Part shown: positions 1-13,669 of the stretch, piece after piece | Layout: the number at the start of each line of letters is the position of its first letter | Numbering within the stretch: the stretch's first letter is position 1 | Assembly (NCBI RefSeq): GCF_000004075.3 | Contig: NC_026659.2 | Location: 4,526,001 to 4,590,000 of the forward strand | Length of the DNA stretch: 64,000 nt | DNA from: Cucumis sativus | Lineage: Eukaryota; Streptophyta; Magnoliopsida; Cucurbitales; Cucurbitaceae | Reading direction: 5' to 3' | Translations under genes and position numbers: made by a program | Notes under the pieces: generated by a model | Database searches by the model: none | Seen by the model: the letters and a program-made list of their open reading frames with translations, nothing else | Told to the model about the DNA's origin: nothing

Positions 1-3000
1 ACGTGTATCATTGTCTAATTTTAATTTTTATTCCATTACATATTTTATTTTATTTTTAAATTATTACAAAGTATATCATAACTATGTTTCTTATACACAT
101 CGTGTAATATATACACAAATTAGTATATATCATAGCTAGCACATATTAGGGATGTATATGCGGAATATGTAAAACTTCATTCCAAAATCATATTTACTCA
201 TGATTTTTAGATGAATAATATTGTAGGAGACAAATTAAATGAGAATACCATGTAAGTATCAATCAACGCAATGAGAAAGCCACATAATGAACAAAATCCT
301 CAAATAAGTTGATTTTAGTAGAAACTAAAACCAAAACTAGTAGTGTGTTTCAATTGGAGGGCAGTCAATTATATATGCTAAAAGCTAGCCCCCTCATCAA
401 ACTAGGTGGTGAATTGGGAGGGAGATCAACTCAAAATGCAACATCATTTTCGCTTGTGACCTCCTATACAAAGGTATTTATGTAGTAGACATAAGAAAAG
501 AGACTTTCAGAAAGAAACTTTTATTAAGAAGGAACAAGGATGGACTCACTTTGGAGAGAGCACTTTCTTTTACTCTCAAAATACTCACTTTTTACTCAAA
601 GTTTCTCTTCTAATTCTCTTGCTTTCTTTCTTCACTCTTTTCTTGCTTACTTATTTGCTTAGTTCACAAATGAGGATCACACATTCTATTCATAAGCATT
701 AAATTCTTGGAGTTTTAAGATCACCTTATTTAAATAAGTTACTTACTAGGTTAGAAAACCCCTTTTTTCTTGCTCCTCCAAAACATCAAACATCAATGGA
801 CTATTTGAGCTCAAGTTGTTGTTTGAAAATTGAGTCTAAAAGTTATTAACTTTTACTTTGATTTGAAAATTGTTTTACAAAAAGAGCAATATTTGAGACA
901 AAAACCATGGTGTTGAAAATAAATCATATTAAAATAAACACATCCAAACAAATCCAAGGTTTTGATTAGTATTAAATTAGTTTAATTTATAAGTAAAAAA
1001 TTTCAATGTGCTTGACAACTTTTGCAGAAAAGAAATTTCATGCTCATTGTTAGATAGTTAGATAGTTAGATATATATATAAAAGGTAATACATTATACTA
1101 TAGAAGTGAAAATTCAAGAGGTTAAAAAGGTGTTCTTACAGTTAAATATAATGCTTAGATGACAAAAAGAGAAAAGAAAAGAATAAAATGAAAGTTATAT
1201 TATCTTTTTTTTCTTTCCTTTTTTGTGAGTGAGAAAATTGAATTTTTGGTTAATATTATTATAAATTTTATGTCTTATTTACTAATAACTTAATTAATCA
1301 CCAACTCATTTAACATGAAATAACTCATTTATGAATTTTTATTGAAATGAAAAAGAAAACCATTTTGATTAATTTTTTTTACGATGCTGTGTTTTGATGC
1401 TCATAACTATAAGAGATTTCAAATCATTAAATTGTTTGTTATCATGTGATTTCAAATCGTGCTTTTTATAGGAACAAAATCTATAATTGAATTTGGTATA
1501 CTTTCATAAGATTTGAAGATCAATGATTTGTTTAATTTATGCATTTATGAGTGATATTGAAGAGACATAGATTTAGCAAAGCTAATTAGTAGAGTTATTT
1601 AATTCCTCCCAAGTACTTGACTCCCCTCTTACATTTCCATTCCTTCTTAATAATTACTTTCATTGGTTTGGCGGTGTATTTGGATTACATTTTTAAGTAC
1701 TTAATTTTAAAAATAAACTACTTTTAAAAAAATTGTGTTTGGAAGTCACCATAGTTTTTAAAATGTATTTTAAACAATTCTTACAAAAATAAATTTTTTG
1801 AAAATCATTTTTTTTTCTTAAGTCAATCCAAACGGACTCTAAATTTGGTGTAATTTCTTGATTAAATGCTTCTATTTTTTTATAAAATAAACTAGAATTG
1901 AAAGTAGATTTTAACTTTGTTTTTTAGCTACCATTCAAATCTTGAAGTCTCGACTCTCAAACTTATAATAATTGTAGAAATTCGACCCCCAATGACGTAA
2001 AAAAATTTGAAGATATAATTGTAACTACCACTTTGTGGGTGATTTTTGAATTTAAATTATTTTATAAAAAGTAGGTAGAACTACTATTATAAAAGAAATT
2101 AATTCAATCCGATTTTTATAACCATATGAATAAAAAATAAATCCGTTAAAAAGGAAGACAACGTAAGCGTTGTTCAATTGACATAGTTTTTTGTATTATT
2201 AAACTCAAAGCTAGACGTTTGATTTGCATTCTCGACCGTACAATTATAATTTAGAATGATAGTGAATTTTATTAAAAAAAAATTCTAAAATTACAAATTA
2301 GACGTGGAAGGATTAAAACTACGAACCTCTTTATCATCATGATTGTGACGGTAAAAAAATTAATAAATAATTAATCTTACCAAACATATATGGTCGTGAT
2401 TTTATTTGTGTTTTATTGCTTTTGAGTCGGATCAAAATAATTGACATAGAAGATCTGGTTTATATTGAACGTGTGAACGTGAATATTTTTTCTTTTGAAA
2501 GTAGAAGATAACAAATTAATTAAGTGAATGATTATTCCTCCCATCCTTATATAACATATCCACTTTTTAAATATTAGGTTTATTCATATATGAGTTTTTA
2601 TTTCAACATAGTACATAAAATAATATATGAATTTCCCTAAAGTACAAGTTTTCTCTTTACACTTAAAAATAATAATTAAGTACAAATTAATGTGCATAAT
2701 AACTATAATTAATTAAGTAGTTTTTTCTTGAGGACATTATGATTGGTTTTTTCCCTTTTCCATTTCTTGTGTGCATGTGGATGTGCATGCATTGAACAAT
2801 GTGGATTTAGGGGAGGAAAACTTTTTGACAAATTGGTTTAACCCTAGGTGAATAAAGAGGGTAAGTTTTTTAGTGAATGATAATCAAAGTAGACTTCAAA
2901 AACAACTTTTATTCACACACATATATATATTATGATGTGGCTTTTTCAAATTAGTGTAGAATAAACTTTCGTATGATTTGTTTCTATTTTAATACATAAA

Positions 3001-4560
3001 TTATATAAATTTTGAATTGATTTTTGTTAATGAATTTATTAATACAAGCTATTATATATTTTATTAAAGGGAGTGTGTTATTATTATAAATAAACTAACT
3101 ACAATTCAACAGACTTTCATACTATTTATTTAGAAAAAAAAATATGGGTATTAAAAACACATGCAAACGTGAAAATATCGATGAAAGTTTAATACTATGA
3201 GCGAGGGAATCACTTTCGAGCAAAGTTTATCAAGGTAACTAAGTGATAATATACTCTTGATTGAGAAGAGATCTTTGTTGTCTTTGCTCCATATAACTTA
3301 CTTCATCATTGGACGCTGAGTTACCGTGAAAAGTATTGAGAATATAATTTTAGTGTGTCAATCACAGTAAATATGATTTTATAAAAGAGATTGTTGGATC
3401 AAGTACTGGAAGATACAGTGAAGCAGATAATAGACAATTAAGGCATCCAAAAGTTTAGATGCTAGTCTGGACACACCTAGACTAGAGAATGTCTCACCCA
3501 AAGTTTTAGAGGCGCCTGCAGGGAATTTTTTTGGGTGTTTTTCTTTAATAAAGTTAAATTATTTTAGAATTTTCAAATGTTTGAATATTAATTTTGATTT
3601 AGTGAAAAAAACCTTTCTACATTCTTTGATCAAAGCACAAAAAAGAAAAATTGGTATGGATAACCCGAAATAGAAAGTCAAATTGACCTAGGGTTCGAAA
3701 ACAAACGTTTATTGAGCCTTTTCATTATTCAATCCTTGTGAAATTACCAAAATCATCTTGTTTCTATCTCCCTCCCTCCCTCCTCATTTCTTCTCCCTTA
3801 TTTGCTCTTGATGTGCAATTTTCTTCTTTCCTTTGGTGTCTAGATGGACTTTTTCCCTACATTTTTTGCTCCTCCCATTCTTCTTCTTTCAGTTTTCTAT
3901 ATTTCGATTTTGGTTGTTTCTTGAATTGTTGATAAAAATTTTGGATTTCTTTTTACGTTTTCTCCTTTTTCTAAAACCAAGGGGCAAAGTGAGAGACCAA
4001 TGAACAAAATTGAGAAGCAAAAGGAAAGAACGGGGAACGAGAAGATGAAAGAAGACTCGTAAGAATGTGTTAGGCCCTCACGAGACTTTTGTGGTCAAAT
4101 AGCACTTTCACACATATGGCTAAGCAACATTAAACTTTTCATTCGTTTTTTTTTTAATTTTGGACCAAATTTTACTTGAACCCCAAGTATAGAGTGATTC
4201 ATATAAACTTTTCAACAAGAAAAAAAAAACTTTCAATTCTATTAGAGGTCTTTTCCTTTCACATAATTTTCCAAAATCTTTAAAAATAATTATTTTTTGA
4301 GTACACAAAATCTTTTTCATCTTTCTATAGCTTAAAAAATCAGTGCACATCAAACATACTTTTGTTTTTCCATTACAAAATTGAGAACGCAAGATAGAAA
4401 CTACAAAATTGAAAAACAAGGCTTGAATTGGATGAATTATTGGTGATAACAAATATCTCAATAAACACCAACGTTTAAGACATGGAGTAGAGTGAAGTGG
4501 AATGAGCTATAATAGTCTACGAAGTTAGGTATAATTTTACTTAGGGATTAGGATTTGGAT
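1..4560. other. Intergenic AT-rich DNA, no gene seen
   Basis: Long AT-rich stretch with no reading frame that resembles a known protein on either strand. The short open frames here (for example near 3738-3932 on + and 4120-4461 on -) have low-complexity composition and no recognisable domain. A pyrimidine-rich patch lies at 3760-3910. I see no structural RNA gene. Confidence 0.6.
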
Positions 4561-4566
4561 TATGAG

Positions 4567-4823
4567 TTGCAAATTTAGCAATTAAATTCATAATAATTAA
4601 GTATATAGCAACATTTTAAAAACATTGCAAATATAATAAAATTTGTCAAATTCTATCAATGATAGAGTCTATCACTGATAGATCATGTTGTAAAAATTGG
4701 TCTATCACCGATAGATCATATGAGTCTATCCGTGATACAAGTCTACCAGTGATAGTTTTGCTATATTTGCAAATTTTTTTAAATGTTGTTATATCCTTAA
4801 TTATTATTTCTCAAATGGCCATC
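4567..4823 (+). repeat. MITE-like dispersed repeat, copy 1
   Basis: An element of about 250 bp with partly inverted ends (GTTGCAAATTTAGCAA at the left; TTGCTATATTTGCAAA and an AT-rich tail at the right). Its core is made of short dyads of the type TCTATCACTGATAGA, repeated with variation. A second copy lies reversed at about 38565-38822 and aligns along nearly the whole length, including the right flank TTCAAATG. A related end fragment lies at about 13670-13765. No coding capacity; non-autonomous DNA transposon is an inference from size and inverted structure. Confidence 0.65.
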
Positions 4824-6480
4824 CATTACAATTACAATTACCTTTCAAATAACCTTTGTTACTACTTTTCAACCGTAAGTGAGTATTTGTTTCTTGAGTT
4901 GGAAAGTTCATTGGCCAACTTTCGTACATCACTCTCAGTGACCATCATTGTTGAGTAATCTCCGACCACCACTTATGGTAACCAACTCCGACGATCCTTA
5001 TCAACCAAACTTCAGTCGGCATCAATCAACCATGATTCTTTCAAAATAAAAATACTTTTAGAAAAGAGTTTGTCAACACATTTGTGTTTTTATTTTAGAA
5101 AGATTTTATCAAAAGTGTTTAAATTAAAGTTAAATTTTTCAAAACCTATTTTCTAATCATTCCAATTACTCTCGTACTTTAATTGTAACAATAATTTTAA
5201 AATACACTCTCATTCTTAGACTTTTTTTCTTCTTTTAGATTGTTTTTTTTTTAATTTGTTATTATTGTAAGATTATTTGTTTAAAATTAACGTTTTGAAG
5301 GACGAAGAAGGGAAAGTTGAAAAAGTAAATTAGGCGAGTTTTTTTTAAAAAAAACTCATGGTTTATTTTAAGTTATATTGGTAGAAATCTCTAATTTATA
5401 GTCGGATTGAATTAAGAAAAAAATATTTTTCAAGAAACTCATTTTTGTTTAAAATCTTTTTCCTAAAAATTGTTTAAGATAGACTTAAAAACCTATTTTA
5501 AGTGACTTTCAAACACTTTAGTTTTTTTTTAATAACTTATTCTCTAAATTAAACACTTGAAAATGTAATTCAAACATACTATTAGTTTAATAATATTTTC
5601 ATTCTAGCTTGACGACTAAATATTATCTTTTAGGACTGTTTGAGGTAAGGAGTGAGTTATTGTAGTTGAGTTATGAAAGTTTGTGTTAGAGATGTAGATT
5701 ATTTTAGTATGAATTATAAAACTATGTTTGTGGTATATATTATTTTTAAATATTATTTAATGTAGAAATGATTATTAAAGTTTTGCATAATTTTCGTCCC
5801 AGACGACTCTTTAAACTTAAAGATTATATCGTTGAAAAAAATATAGATACCAAATAAAATTAAAAATTCGACCTTTATAATTTTTTATTTCTTAAATATA
5901 TTTTGTGATCCAAAAATCATAATTAAAGATTAAATTCCTAATTTATTTTGATTAAAAAGTAAGGTATGATTTTTTTTCTTTCTAAAACTAGTTAAAGTGT
6001 AAAGAATTTCAAATCCTTCACTTAAAAAATAATCAAAAAATGAGAATATTTAACAAATTACAAATTAATCACAGAAATGTAAGGTAAAATTGATTATTTT
6101 TAGAATCATAGTAATGATAAATAAAACGGTCTAAAAAAAGGAAAAAAAAAGTTTGTAATAATTTTGTGTATGTTATGCAATAATGAGTTATATATTTATT
6201 TTATAACCAATTTTGTACCTTAAAAAAAAGAGAGTTTTATAAATGAAAGACATGAATTGCATTACATTTTGAAGAATTCTCTAATTTATTTAAGAGTAAA
6301 GAAGAGGAATAGAAAATGAAGAAAGTGAGAAGATATTAGTTGGAATGTAAGAAGTAATATGAAAAAATTGAAAGAAATTTGATACTAATTTAGGAAGAAA
6401 AAAAGTCTACCAATTTCACTCACATTATCCTACAACTCAAAGGGCCAACGCAATTGAATTTTGGTTTCATACTTTACTCT
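4824..6480. other. Intergenic AT-rich DNA, no gene seen
   Basis: No gene or RNA recognised. Homopolymer A/T runs are frequent. The right part becomes CT-rich as it enters the promoter and leader of the phosphatase gene. Confidence 0.6.
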
Positions 6481-6691
6481 CTCCCTCTTCCCTCTCTCTC
6501 TCTAAAATAGAGACAAACAAACAGTCCCTTCTTTCCTCTCCACAACTACTCTCTCTCTCTCTCTCTCTCTCCCCCTCTCCTTCTCTTCCTCTCTCTAAAA
6601 ACTCCTCTGCTCTCACTGCTCTCTCTTTTTCACTCACTCACTCCACTCCACTCCACTTCACTCCACTGCTTCTCCTCTTTCATTTCATTCT
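6480..6691 (+). promoter_or_regulatory. CT-rich leader of the MKP1-type gene
   Basis: Strongly pyrimidine-rich sequence with a CT microsatellite at about 6549-6570 and repeated CACTCCACT motifs. Such pyrimidine patches are common around plant transcription starts. It runs directly into a GT donor at 6692, so it most likely contains the transcription start and the first, non-coding exon of the phosphatase gene. Confidence 0.55.
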
Positions 6692-7110
6692 GTAAGTTTC
6701 AAATCTCTTCTCTTCATCCCCGTTTCTCTCTCCCCCCCTTTTTTTTTTTAATTTCAATTGCAAACCCTAGAAATCAACTACTTTAATTTCTTCCCTTTTT
6801 TCAAAGTCGTCGCTTTGATTTTTCTTTTTCTTTTTCTACATTTTCCTGGAGTTTGTTCTATACACTTAGGTTTAATGATTTGCTATTTGTTTGCTGTTAT
6901 TCAATCCATGTTTGCAATTTCCTATCTGGCTTCTTTCTTATTTCATCTGGGGGTACTGGGTGCTTATGAAATGAATCGTGGGCATTCTTTAGTTTTGTTC
7001 CTTTAACTCTTTTTACTTTGCTTCTGTTTCTTACTTGATGTTTTTGACGTTGATCTGATATGGGTCTGACTGTTTGATTTTTTTTTTTTTTTTTTTTTAA
7101 TGATTTTCAG
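6692..7110 (+). other. Probable 5'UTR intron of the MKP1-type gene
   Basis: Donor TG|GTAAGTTT at 6692 and acceptor GATTTTCAG ending at 7110 after a long T tract. Removing this intron deletes the upstream ATG at 7100 that is in frame with the coding exon, which supports the start at 7217. Inferred from splice-site quality only. Confidence 0.6.
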
Positions 7111-7216
7111 CCCAATATGTTCATTCTTCTCTTCGGGTGAAATTAAAAAAGTTAAATTAGGGTTTCTATACCTCTTGGGCTTCTTTGAGTTTGTTGTCTG
7201 TGGAATTTGGGCGGGC

Positions 7217-10200
7217 ATGGTGGGGTCTGAGGAGGATTCGGGTACTTCTGGGAGTGCAGCGGTGCAGCTCTCTGGCAGTCGGAAAATGTTCTGGCGCTCG
7301 GCTTCATGGTCTGCATCACGTTCCTCACTTCACCATCCTGAAGTGAACAGAGAAGGTGGAGACCCCAATGGGAATCTTGGCGATGGTAATGGACCAAGCC
7401 GAATTTTTCCTGCTCCATTAACTCCAAGATCACAGCAGCATTGCAAAGCAAGGTCGTGTTTGCCTCCTTTACAGCCTTTGTCGATTGCTCGGCGAAGCTT
7501 GGATGAATGGCCAAAGGCGGGGTCCGATGATATTGGTGAATGGCCGCAACCTCCTACTCCAAGTGGCAGAGGAAACAGCGAGAGGTTGAAACTTGATTTG
7601 TCAACAATTCAGAGAAACCCGGATAAGAATTGTGGGTTGGTGAAGAGGGATAAGATTGCTTTCTTTGACAAAGAGTGTTCGAAAGTGGCAGAACATGTAT
7701 ATCTTGGTGGTGATGCGGTTGCTCGAGATAGGGATATACTTAAACAGAATGGAATAACTCATGTATTGAATTGTGTAGGATTTGTTTGCCCGGAGTATTT
7801 CAAAGATGATTTTGTGTACAGAACTTTGTGGTTGCAGGATAGCCCATCTGAGGATATTACTAGTATTCTTTATGATGTTTTTGACTATTTCGAAGATGTT
7901 AGGGAACAAAATGGAAGGGTTTTTGTTCATTGTTGCCAGGGAGTATCCCGGTCGACATCCTTGGTGATTGCCTATCTGATGTGGAGAGAAGGGCAGAGTT
8001 TTGATGACGCATTTCAATATGTGAAGGCAGCAAGAGGTATTGCCGACCCAAATATGGGTTTTGCTTGTCAGTTATTACAATGTCAAAAGAGGGTCCATGC
8101 TTTCCCTCTTAGTCCAAGTTCACTGTTGAGGATGTACAGAATTGCTCCACACTCACCATATGATCCCTTGCATTTGGTCCCCAAAATGTTAAATGATCCT
8201 TCACCGTCTGCTCTTGACTCTAGAGGTGCATTTATCATTCATATACCTTCTGCCATATTTGTTTGGCTTGGTAAAAACTGTGAAGCAATCATGGAAAGAG
8301 ATGCAAGGGGAGCCGTTGTGCAGATTGTTCGGTATGAAAGAGTGCAAGGGCCTATATATGTAATTAAGGAAGGGGAAGAACCAACAAACTTTTGGGATTC
8401 TTTTGCAAACCTGTTACCTTTAATGGATAAATCTAACAGTAAAATTAATCTTGGGGAATTAAAAGCTAAGCCTTATCCAGGGGAGAGGAAAGTTGATTCC
8501 TATGATGTGGATTTTGAAATTTTTCAGAAGGCTATCACTGGTGGTTTTGTTCCTCCATTTCCTTCATCTGAGAACGAGCATGAAACCCATCTTCCTGTTA
8601 GAGAAAGCAGTTGGAGTGTGCTTAGGCGTAAGTTTGCCTCTGGAAATATGAAAGAATCTGTATCAGCTCCTCGAGTATCCCTTTCTAGGGTTTATTCAGA
8701 CTCGTTGATGATGGTGCATTTTTCTGCCAAATCTTCATCACCTTCAGCGTTTTCTCTGTCGTCGTCATCTTCTTCTCCTATCTATCTTTCACCGGACTCC
8801 ATCTCTTCTGATTCAAGTTCAAGTTCAAGTTCTAGTTCCAAGTATTTTTCAGAATCCTCTTTAGATTCTCCATCTGCTTCTTCACCTTCAGTTCCAGTTT
8901 CTTCCTCACTGTCCAGTTTCTCTAATATGTCTCTTGTCTCATCCAATAGTTCCTCAGAACCTATGCCCAATGTTCCAGAAACTCGTGATACAGTCCCTTT
9001 GGAATCAAGTTCTCGCTCATTTTCATTCCCGTCGAAAAAGTTCTCACCTTCTCTTGCAGAACGACGAGGTACTGCAAAATCTCTGACATTGCCTACAATG
9101 CCTAGTAAAATCAAAGCAACAAATAGTGCCTCAAGGTTTCTCGCCACTCAAGAAGAAGTTAAGAGGAAAAACAAGACTTCTTACCCTCTTAATGTATCAA
9201 TTAATATGAAAAATGGCTTAGAGCCTATAGATAGGATTGAAAACGAGCAAACAAGTTCCACCCAGAATTTCAAGAATATTGAAAATAGAATGGAAATAAG
9301 GGTAGGTAGTGTGACCTCGTGCCAGCAGGAAACTAAAGCTGCTGGACAATCTACTGGTTCATGGAAAAGCTATCCCAAACTTTTTGAAAAAGGCATGGTG
9401 TCCACTGTGTCTAATGGGAAGCAAGATGGTGAGTTTGTCCAACCTATGGTATACTGTTGGCCAGAGTTAGAAAAGATTGCAGCTTTTGACTCAAGTTACC
9501 TCAATTCGAAAGCTGCTGTAGTGATTTTCTCTCCAAGTAGGTATTTAGGCAAGAAGGATGACACGATGCTGTATATTTGGGTAGGAAGTTCTTTTGACCA
9601 TGATTTATCTCAGGTTCATGTAAAGAGGGATAAAGACTTGGTTGATATAGAAAAGATAGACTGGGTTAAAGTTGGTCAATATGTACTTACGGAAATAGAT
9701 CTGCCAGAAAATACAGAAATTAAGGTACTTTGGACCTTATTCTCTTGTTTTACTGCTTGGATTACTGATTCTTTTTTGAACTTCTGCCGTTGATCTAGGA
9801 AGGAGGGAAAGCAATATTGTTTTATTGTTCATTCTATCAATAAAAAAAGTTGTTTTATTGGTCTAAATCTTCAACTACCAAAAATTTATGAGTATGGTGC
9901 ATGTGTTGATTCCTGCTCAATTACAGTTTTCCCAACTTAAGGTTTTTAAATTTTTCTTCCTGGAAACATCCTATTGAATGCGATTATAATAATAAAAATA
10001 AAGATTGGAATGAGTCATAATGGAAATACCTTTAAGAATTGCCTACTGCTATAATTCTATTCATTGACTGGTTTTCTCCCCAGTTCACCCATAGGATTTT
10101 TGTGTCTAATTTTTTAAACTATATACTTCATGAAATTAGAAATGCTCTGGAGTTGTCCAAAGCACCCTTTAAATATAATAGTGACAATGGGCTGTTCTTA

Positions 10201-10376
10201 ATAGCTTAATTTTTTTCATGTTATAGATTTAGCCTTTGTACTTTGTGATTTTTCTCCATTATATGATGTATGTTCTGATCTTCCCTATAAACTTCTTCTG
10301 AAAGCAGATTGTTAAAGAAGGTGAAGAAACAGAGGAATTTCTTGCACGATTGAGTCTGTTGAAGTCTCGCTGCTAA
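7217..10376 (+). CDS. MKP1: MAP kinase phosphatase, MKP1 type (dual-specificity phosphatase with gelsolin-like region)
   Basis: Coding exons 7217-9724 and 10308-10376 (intron phase 0), 858 residues. The protein should dephosphorylate phospho-Thr/phospho-Tyr of MAP kinases; the Arabidopsis relative MKP1 restrains MPK3/MPK6 in stress, UV-B and immune signalling. Seen: N-terminal block KMFWRSASWSASR shared with MKP1; dual-specificity phosphatase domain at about 158-295 with the HCX5R signature HCCQGVSR (nucleophile Cys239); gelsolin-like region at about 317-420; Ser-rich linker at about 505-600; C-terminal block ending in exon 2 (IVKEGEETEEFLARL), which matches the C-terminus of the Arabidopsis protein. 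The start at 7217 is preferred because the upstream in-frame ATG at 7100 lies in the 5'UTR intron and because MVGSEED resembles the family's MVG start. It is somewhat longer than the Arabidopsis protein (about 784), mainly in the linker. Reading past the donor at 9725 gives an unrelated tail of about 22 residues. Confidence 0.95.
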
Positions 10377-10483
10377 TAGACATTTCCTTGATTTGGTAAC
10401 AAAGGTTATTCGATTGTTGAGCTGGCTTAGCAAGCCATGCAACTTAGTCATCAAAGATGAACTCCCCTTACGAATTTAGTGAG

Positions 10484-11522
10484 GTAAGCATGCTGTACAT
10501 TGTTTGACTAATATTGATTCTCTGCTGCTGCAATCCTAGCTTTGTTTTCACTTTTTCTTCTTTTACTGGTTTTTAAGGACACAAGTTTAATAATAAAGAA
10601 CTTAGAGGGAATGAGTTCTATATGTAGTGGGCACCTAACGAAGATCTAATATTTTTTAGTTTTTTTGACATCCCATTGTCGAAGGATTAGGTGGGTTGTC
10701 TATGACATTAGTCAAAAGTGTGTAAGTTAGCCTAGACACTCACAGGTCAAATAGAAAGATAGGCTTGCTATTAGGTTGGGCCATTCATTGATCGGACTGT
10801 CCCTGGTCGATGAATTAATCAAGTCATCTGTTGTAAAGGTCACATGTGGATCTATCTGATGATTAATGGTTTTCTTGAGCAGTGAAGCGTGTTATTCCTT
10901 GTTTCCAATTGGTTTTGTGTGTGGAAGTTGGAAACTTGAAAAATCTAAACTCGAGTCTTTAACATATTTTTTCCAACTTGAACCAAGCTGTGACGTGTGA
11001 CCAAGCAAATTTCCAAGGCTTCGTTACTTTCAAGTTTTTGAAAATTAAGCTTATGAAGCTAATTATGAAGCACAGCTTCATAGGCAGCTTCTACTTATGA
11101 GTTCTTTGTTTTGTTATCTACTTTTCAGGGATGTTTTCAAACTCCTTGGTATAAATTTTGTAAGCTAAAATTAGTTTCTAGAAAATTATTTTATGTTTAG
11201 AATTTGACCAATAATTTAAATATTTTCATACAAAGATGAAATTGACTGGTGAGAAAAACAAAAACAAAGTATTATTTTCAAAAATCAAATGGGTTTCTTT
11301 GGTCGTTCAATTGGGACACAATCTGTCTGGGCTCTTTATTGTCATCTTTGTCTATGGACATTACAAAAGTGAGCATAAAACAACAACAAACCAACAAAGG
11401 GGCCTCCACAAAACACTTGCAATAGTTGATATTGAATTACATTATCCTATTCTGTTAGCATTCTGACTCCATGAAAAGCTGAGTTCTGATTGATTTTTGG
11501 ACATTGGTTGCTGTGTTTGCAG
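10484..11522 (+). other. Possible 3'UTR intron downstream of the MKP1-type gene
   Basis: About 107 bases after the phosphatase stop there is a strong donor GAG|GTAAGC at 10484; a good acceptor TGTTTGCAG ends at 11522. The stretch could be a 3'UTR intron, which would hold the SINE-like copy at 10608-10758. Only splice-site resemblance supports this. Confidence 0.25.
10608..10758 (+). mobile_element. SINE-like element (resembles plant Au SINE), 5'-truncated
   Basis: The stretch contains GTGGGCACCTA, GACATCCCATTGTCGAAGGA, TAGGTGGGTTGT and GTAAGTTAGCC..ACACTCAC in the order I remember for the Au SINE family, which is widespread in flowering plants. The 5' tRNA-like part is mostly absent or diverged. 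No coding capacity. The family name is from memory. Confidence 0.55.
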
Positions 11523-11529
11523 GAGACGC

Positions 11530-12859
11530 TTGAAAATCCAAGTCGTTTTATAGCAAGTCTTAACAAAGTTGTACAGAGCTGTAACACCCCCACCACGTAA
11601 TTCAAATTTGATATTGTAAACAATTTGCTGAAAAGGCCCTTGCCTAGCATATGTTATTGACTTTTTGCTTCTTAATAGGATCAATCAAATCTTTCTTTAA
11701 CTCCTCTTGGAACCCATTTCTTTGTTCTCAATCTGAACATAGTTGAAAAAGAAAATAATGTCGGTGAAACCAAAACCCAACATTCAGGTACCGATGATCA
11801 CATCTACTATCGAAAGCAGAACATAATATAAGTTGTGCATCACTCATGGTTCTGTTTTGTGGCGTTTGATGTGAAATGAAGTTGAGGATTTCTCCAGTAA
11901 ATGAGAGTGATGGAAAAATCTTGTGCCATTCTCGAAAACTTTACTATGCACTATATTCGTTTCCAATTATAGTCAAACCAGAATAATTTCTAGCCTATAA
12001 TAATTCCAAAGTATGCTAAACATTGAGTTCTAAAACATAGACAAATCACTTTGATATAAATGTAGTAATAAACAAGGTCTTGGTTGTGGTTGGCTTTTGG
12101 ATGTTTGTGGTCAGCATTGCTTTGTTGGTGCATTTATTCTTACTATTCTATTTTTGAACTTTTCTAACAAAATCATTTACCTTGAATATGAGAACCAAAG
12201 TGGGACTGAGTTTATTGTGAACCCTTCAAACGTTTTCTGTTTTTCTTTTCTTGTTTCTTATCTTTTTCTTGTTCGTTTTTTATTTTTTAAGAACTAGAAA
12301 TAAAAATAGGTATCTCTTTTCTTGAAAAGAAGAAATAGAACAGAAACAAAAACTTCTTTTATAATATATAATATATATTTGAAAAAGATCCAATACATTA
12401 AACATAAAAAAGAAATGATCAAAAGTTCATATAAATAAGTCTTGGTGCTCAAACTAAATGCAAAAACAATATTGTATCTATCATTCAAATGTGTTGTCCA
12501 AAATATCATCTCTCATTTGAGGCATTGTCTTAAATGATTTCAACTATATTAGTTTGCAAATTTAAATTTAAAATTTTAGAAATTTAAAAAGTACTTAATT
12601 TTTCATATATTACAAATTTTTAATTTGTAAGTTAACGTTGATAAATTATTAATACAGTAATACTAGACTTAAATTTTAATTTATAATGAATGGATTGATA
12701 TGCCATTGATATACTAATGTTATATATGATATAGATTTAAATTAGGGGCACTTGCAAAAAGGTAAAACAAGTTATAATATTTAACTTCATAGCACAAAAA
12801 ATTATTATTTGCAAAAATAACAAAAACAAAGCTCAATCTACATATACAAAATGTAAAAT
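11530..12859. other. Intergenic, no gene seen
   Basis: AT-rich DNA; the small open frame at 12097-12297 has a hydrophobic low-complexity product (FLFF.. type) and no known domain. Nothing else recognised. Confidence 0.55.
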
Positions 12860-13440
12860 ATCACAAATTTTCTCGTTACTGATGTACACTTAATACATTT
12901 AATACACGTATGATACATTTAACATCTCTTTATACACTTGATACTCCTTGATACACTTAATATACATTTGACATTTCTTGATAACCTTTAGATCTTGATA
13001 CACTTGATGTACCACAATACTATTTGATACACTAAATACCATTGGATACATTTGAAACATCTTGATACACCTAAAACTTCTTGTTACACTTGATACCCTT
13101 TAGCCATTGATACACTTAAAAGCTTCACTGATGAGTTTGATACACTTGATGCACTGCTAATAAACTTGTGCTTCATTGGTACACTCAACAAATTATTTGA
13201 TACGCTTGATGCACGTGAAATGTTTGATACACCTGAAGTACTGCAAATACATTCAGTATTCTTCATTGATACACTTGATTGATTAAATACACTTGATATG
13301 CTTGAAATCCTACTTATACAGTTGATACACTATTAATATACACTTGTAAACTTTATTGATATACTTGATAATGATTCACTTTTCTGATATGTTGATATAC
13401 TTTATTTAATAATATATCGTTGATATACTTGATAATAAAT
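12860..13440. repeat. TTGATACAC-rich degenerate tandem array
   Basis: More than a dozen variants of TTGATACAC / CTTGATACAC are spaced by roughly 10-30 bases, mixed with AATACACTT and TTGATGCAC. Spacing is irregular and units are imperfect, so it is a decayed minisatellite-like array. Short stretches with the same words occur at 30820-31000 and 60750-60800, each next to another shared repeat. Confidence 0.75.
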
Positions 13441-13669
13441 CGTAACAAAAGAACTAAACTTGTGTACTGAATCATAACAGCGTAGAATATTAATACCCAA
13501 GCAACAATAGAGATAAAAATAGAAAAGTGATTGACAGTTTTGTAGAATGCCAAACTATAATTTAAAGCTTCGTTACCTCTTATATCCAAAGTATCCTCAC
13601 CTTTGGCTTTCTAGTTTCTTCTACTATATGGTATTGAAAAAATGATGAGTCACCATGCAAGTTTGACAT

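Noticed and set aside
4120-4461. Minus-strand frame of 113 codons
   Set aside because: Low-complexity Lys/Phe/Leu-rich product from AT-rich DNA, no homology recognised, no promoter or splice context.
7100-7216. Longer N-terminus for the phosphatase from the ATG at 7100
   Set aside because: That ATG lies inside the probable 5'UTR intron and the extra 39 residues do not match MKP1 proteins.
7152-9147. Minus-strand frames opposite the phosphatase coding exon
   Set aside because: Antisense shadows of a long coding exon; no domain.
12860-13440. Regular repeats as a CRISPR-like or satellite array
   Set aside because: Units and spacing are irregular and the DNA is plant nuclear; a decayed minisatellite-like repeat explains it.
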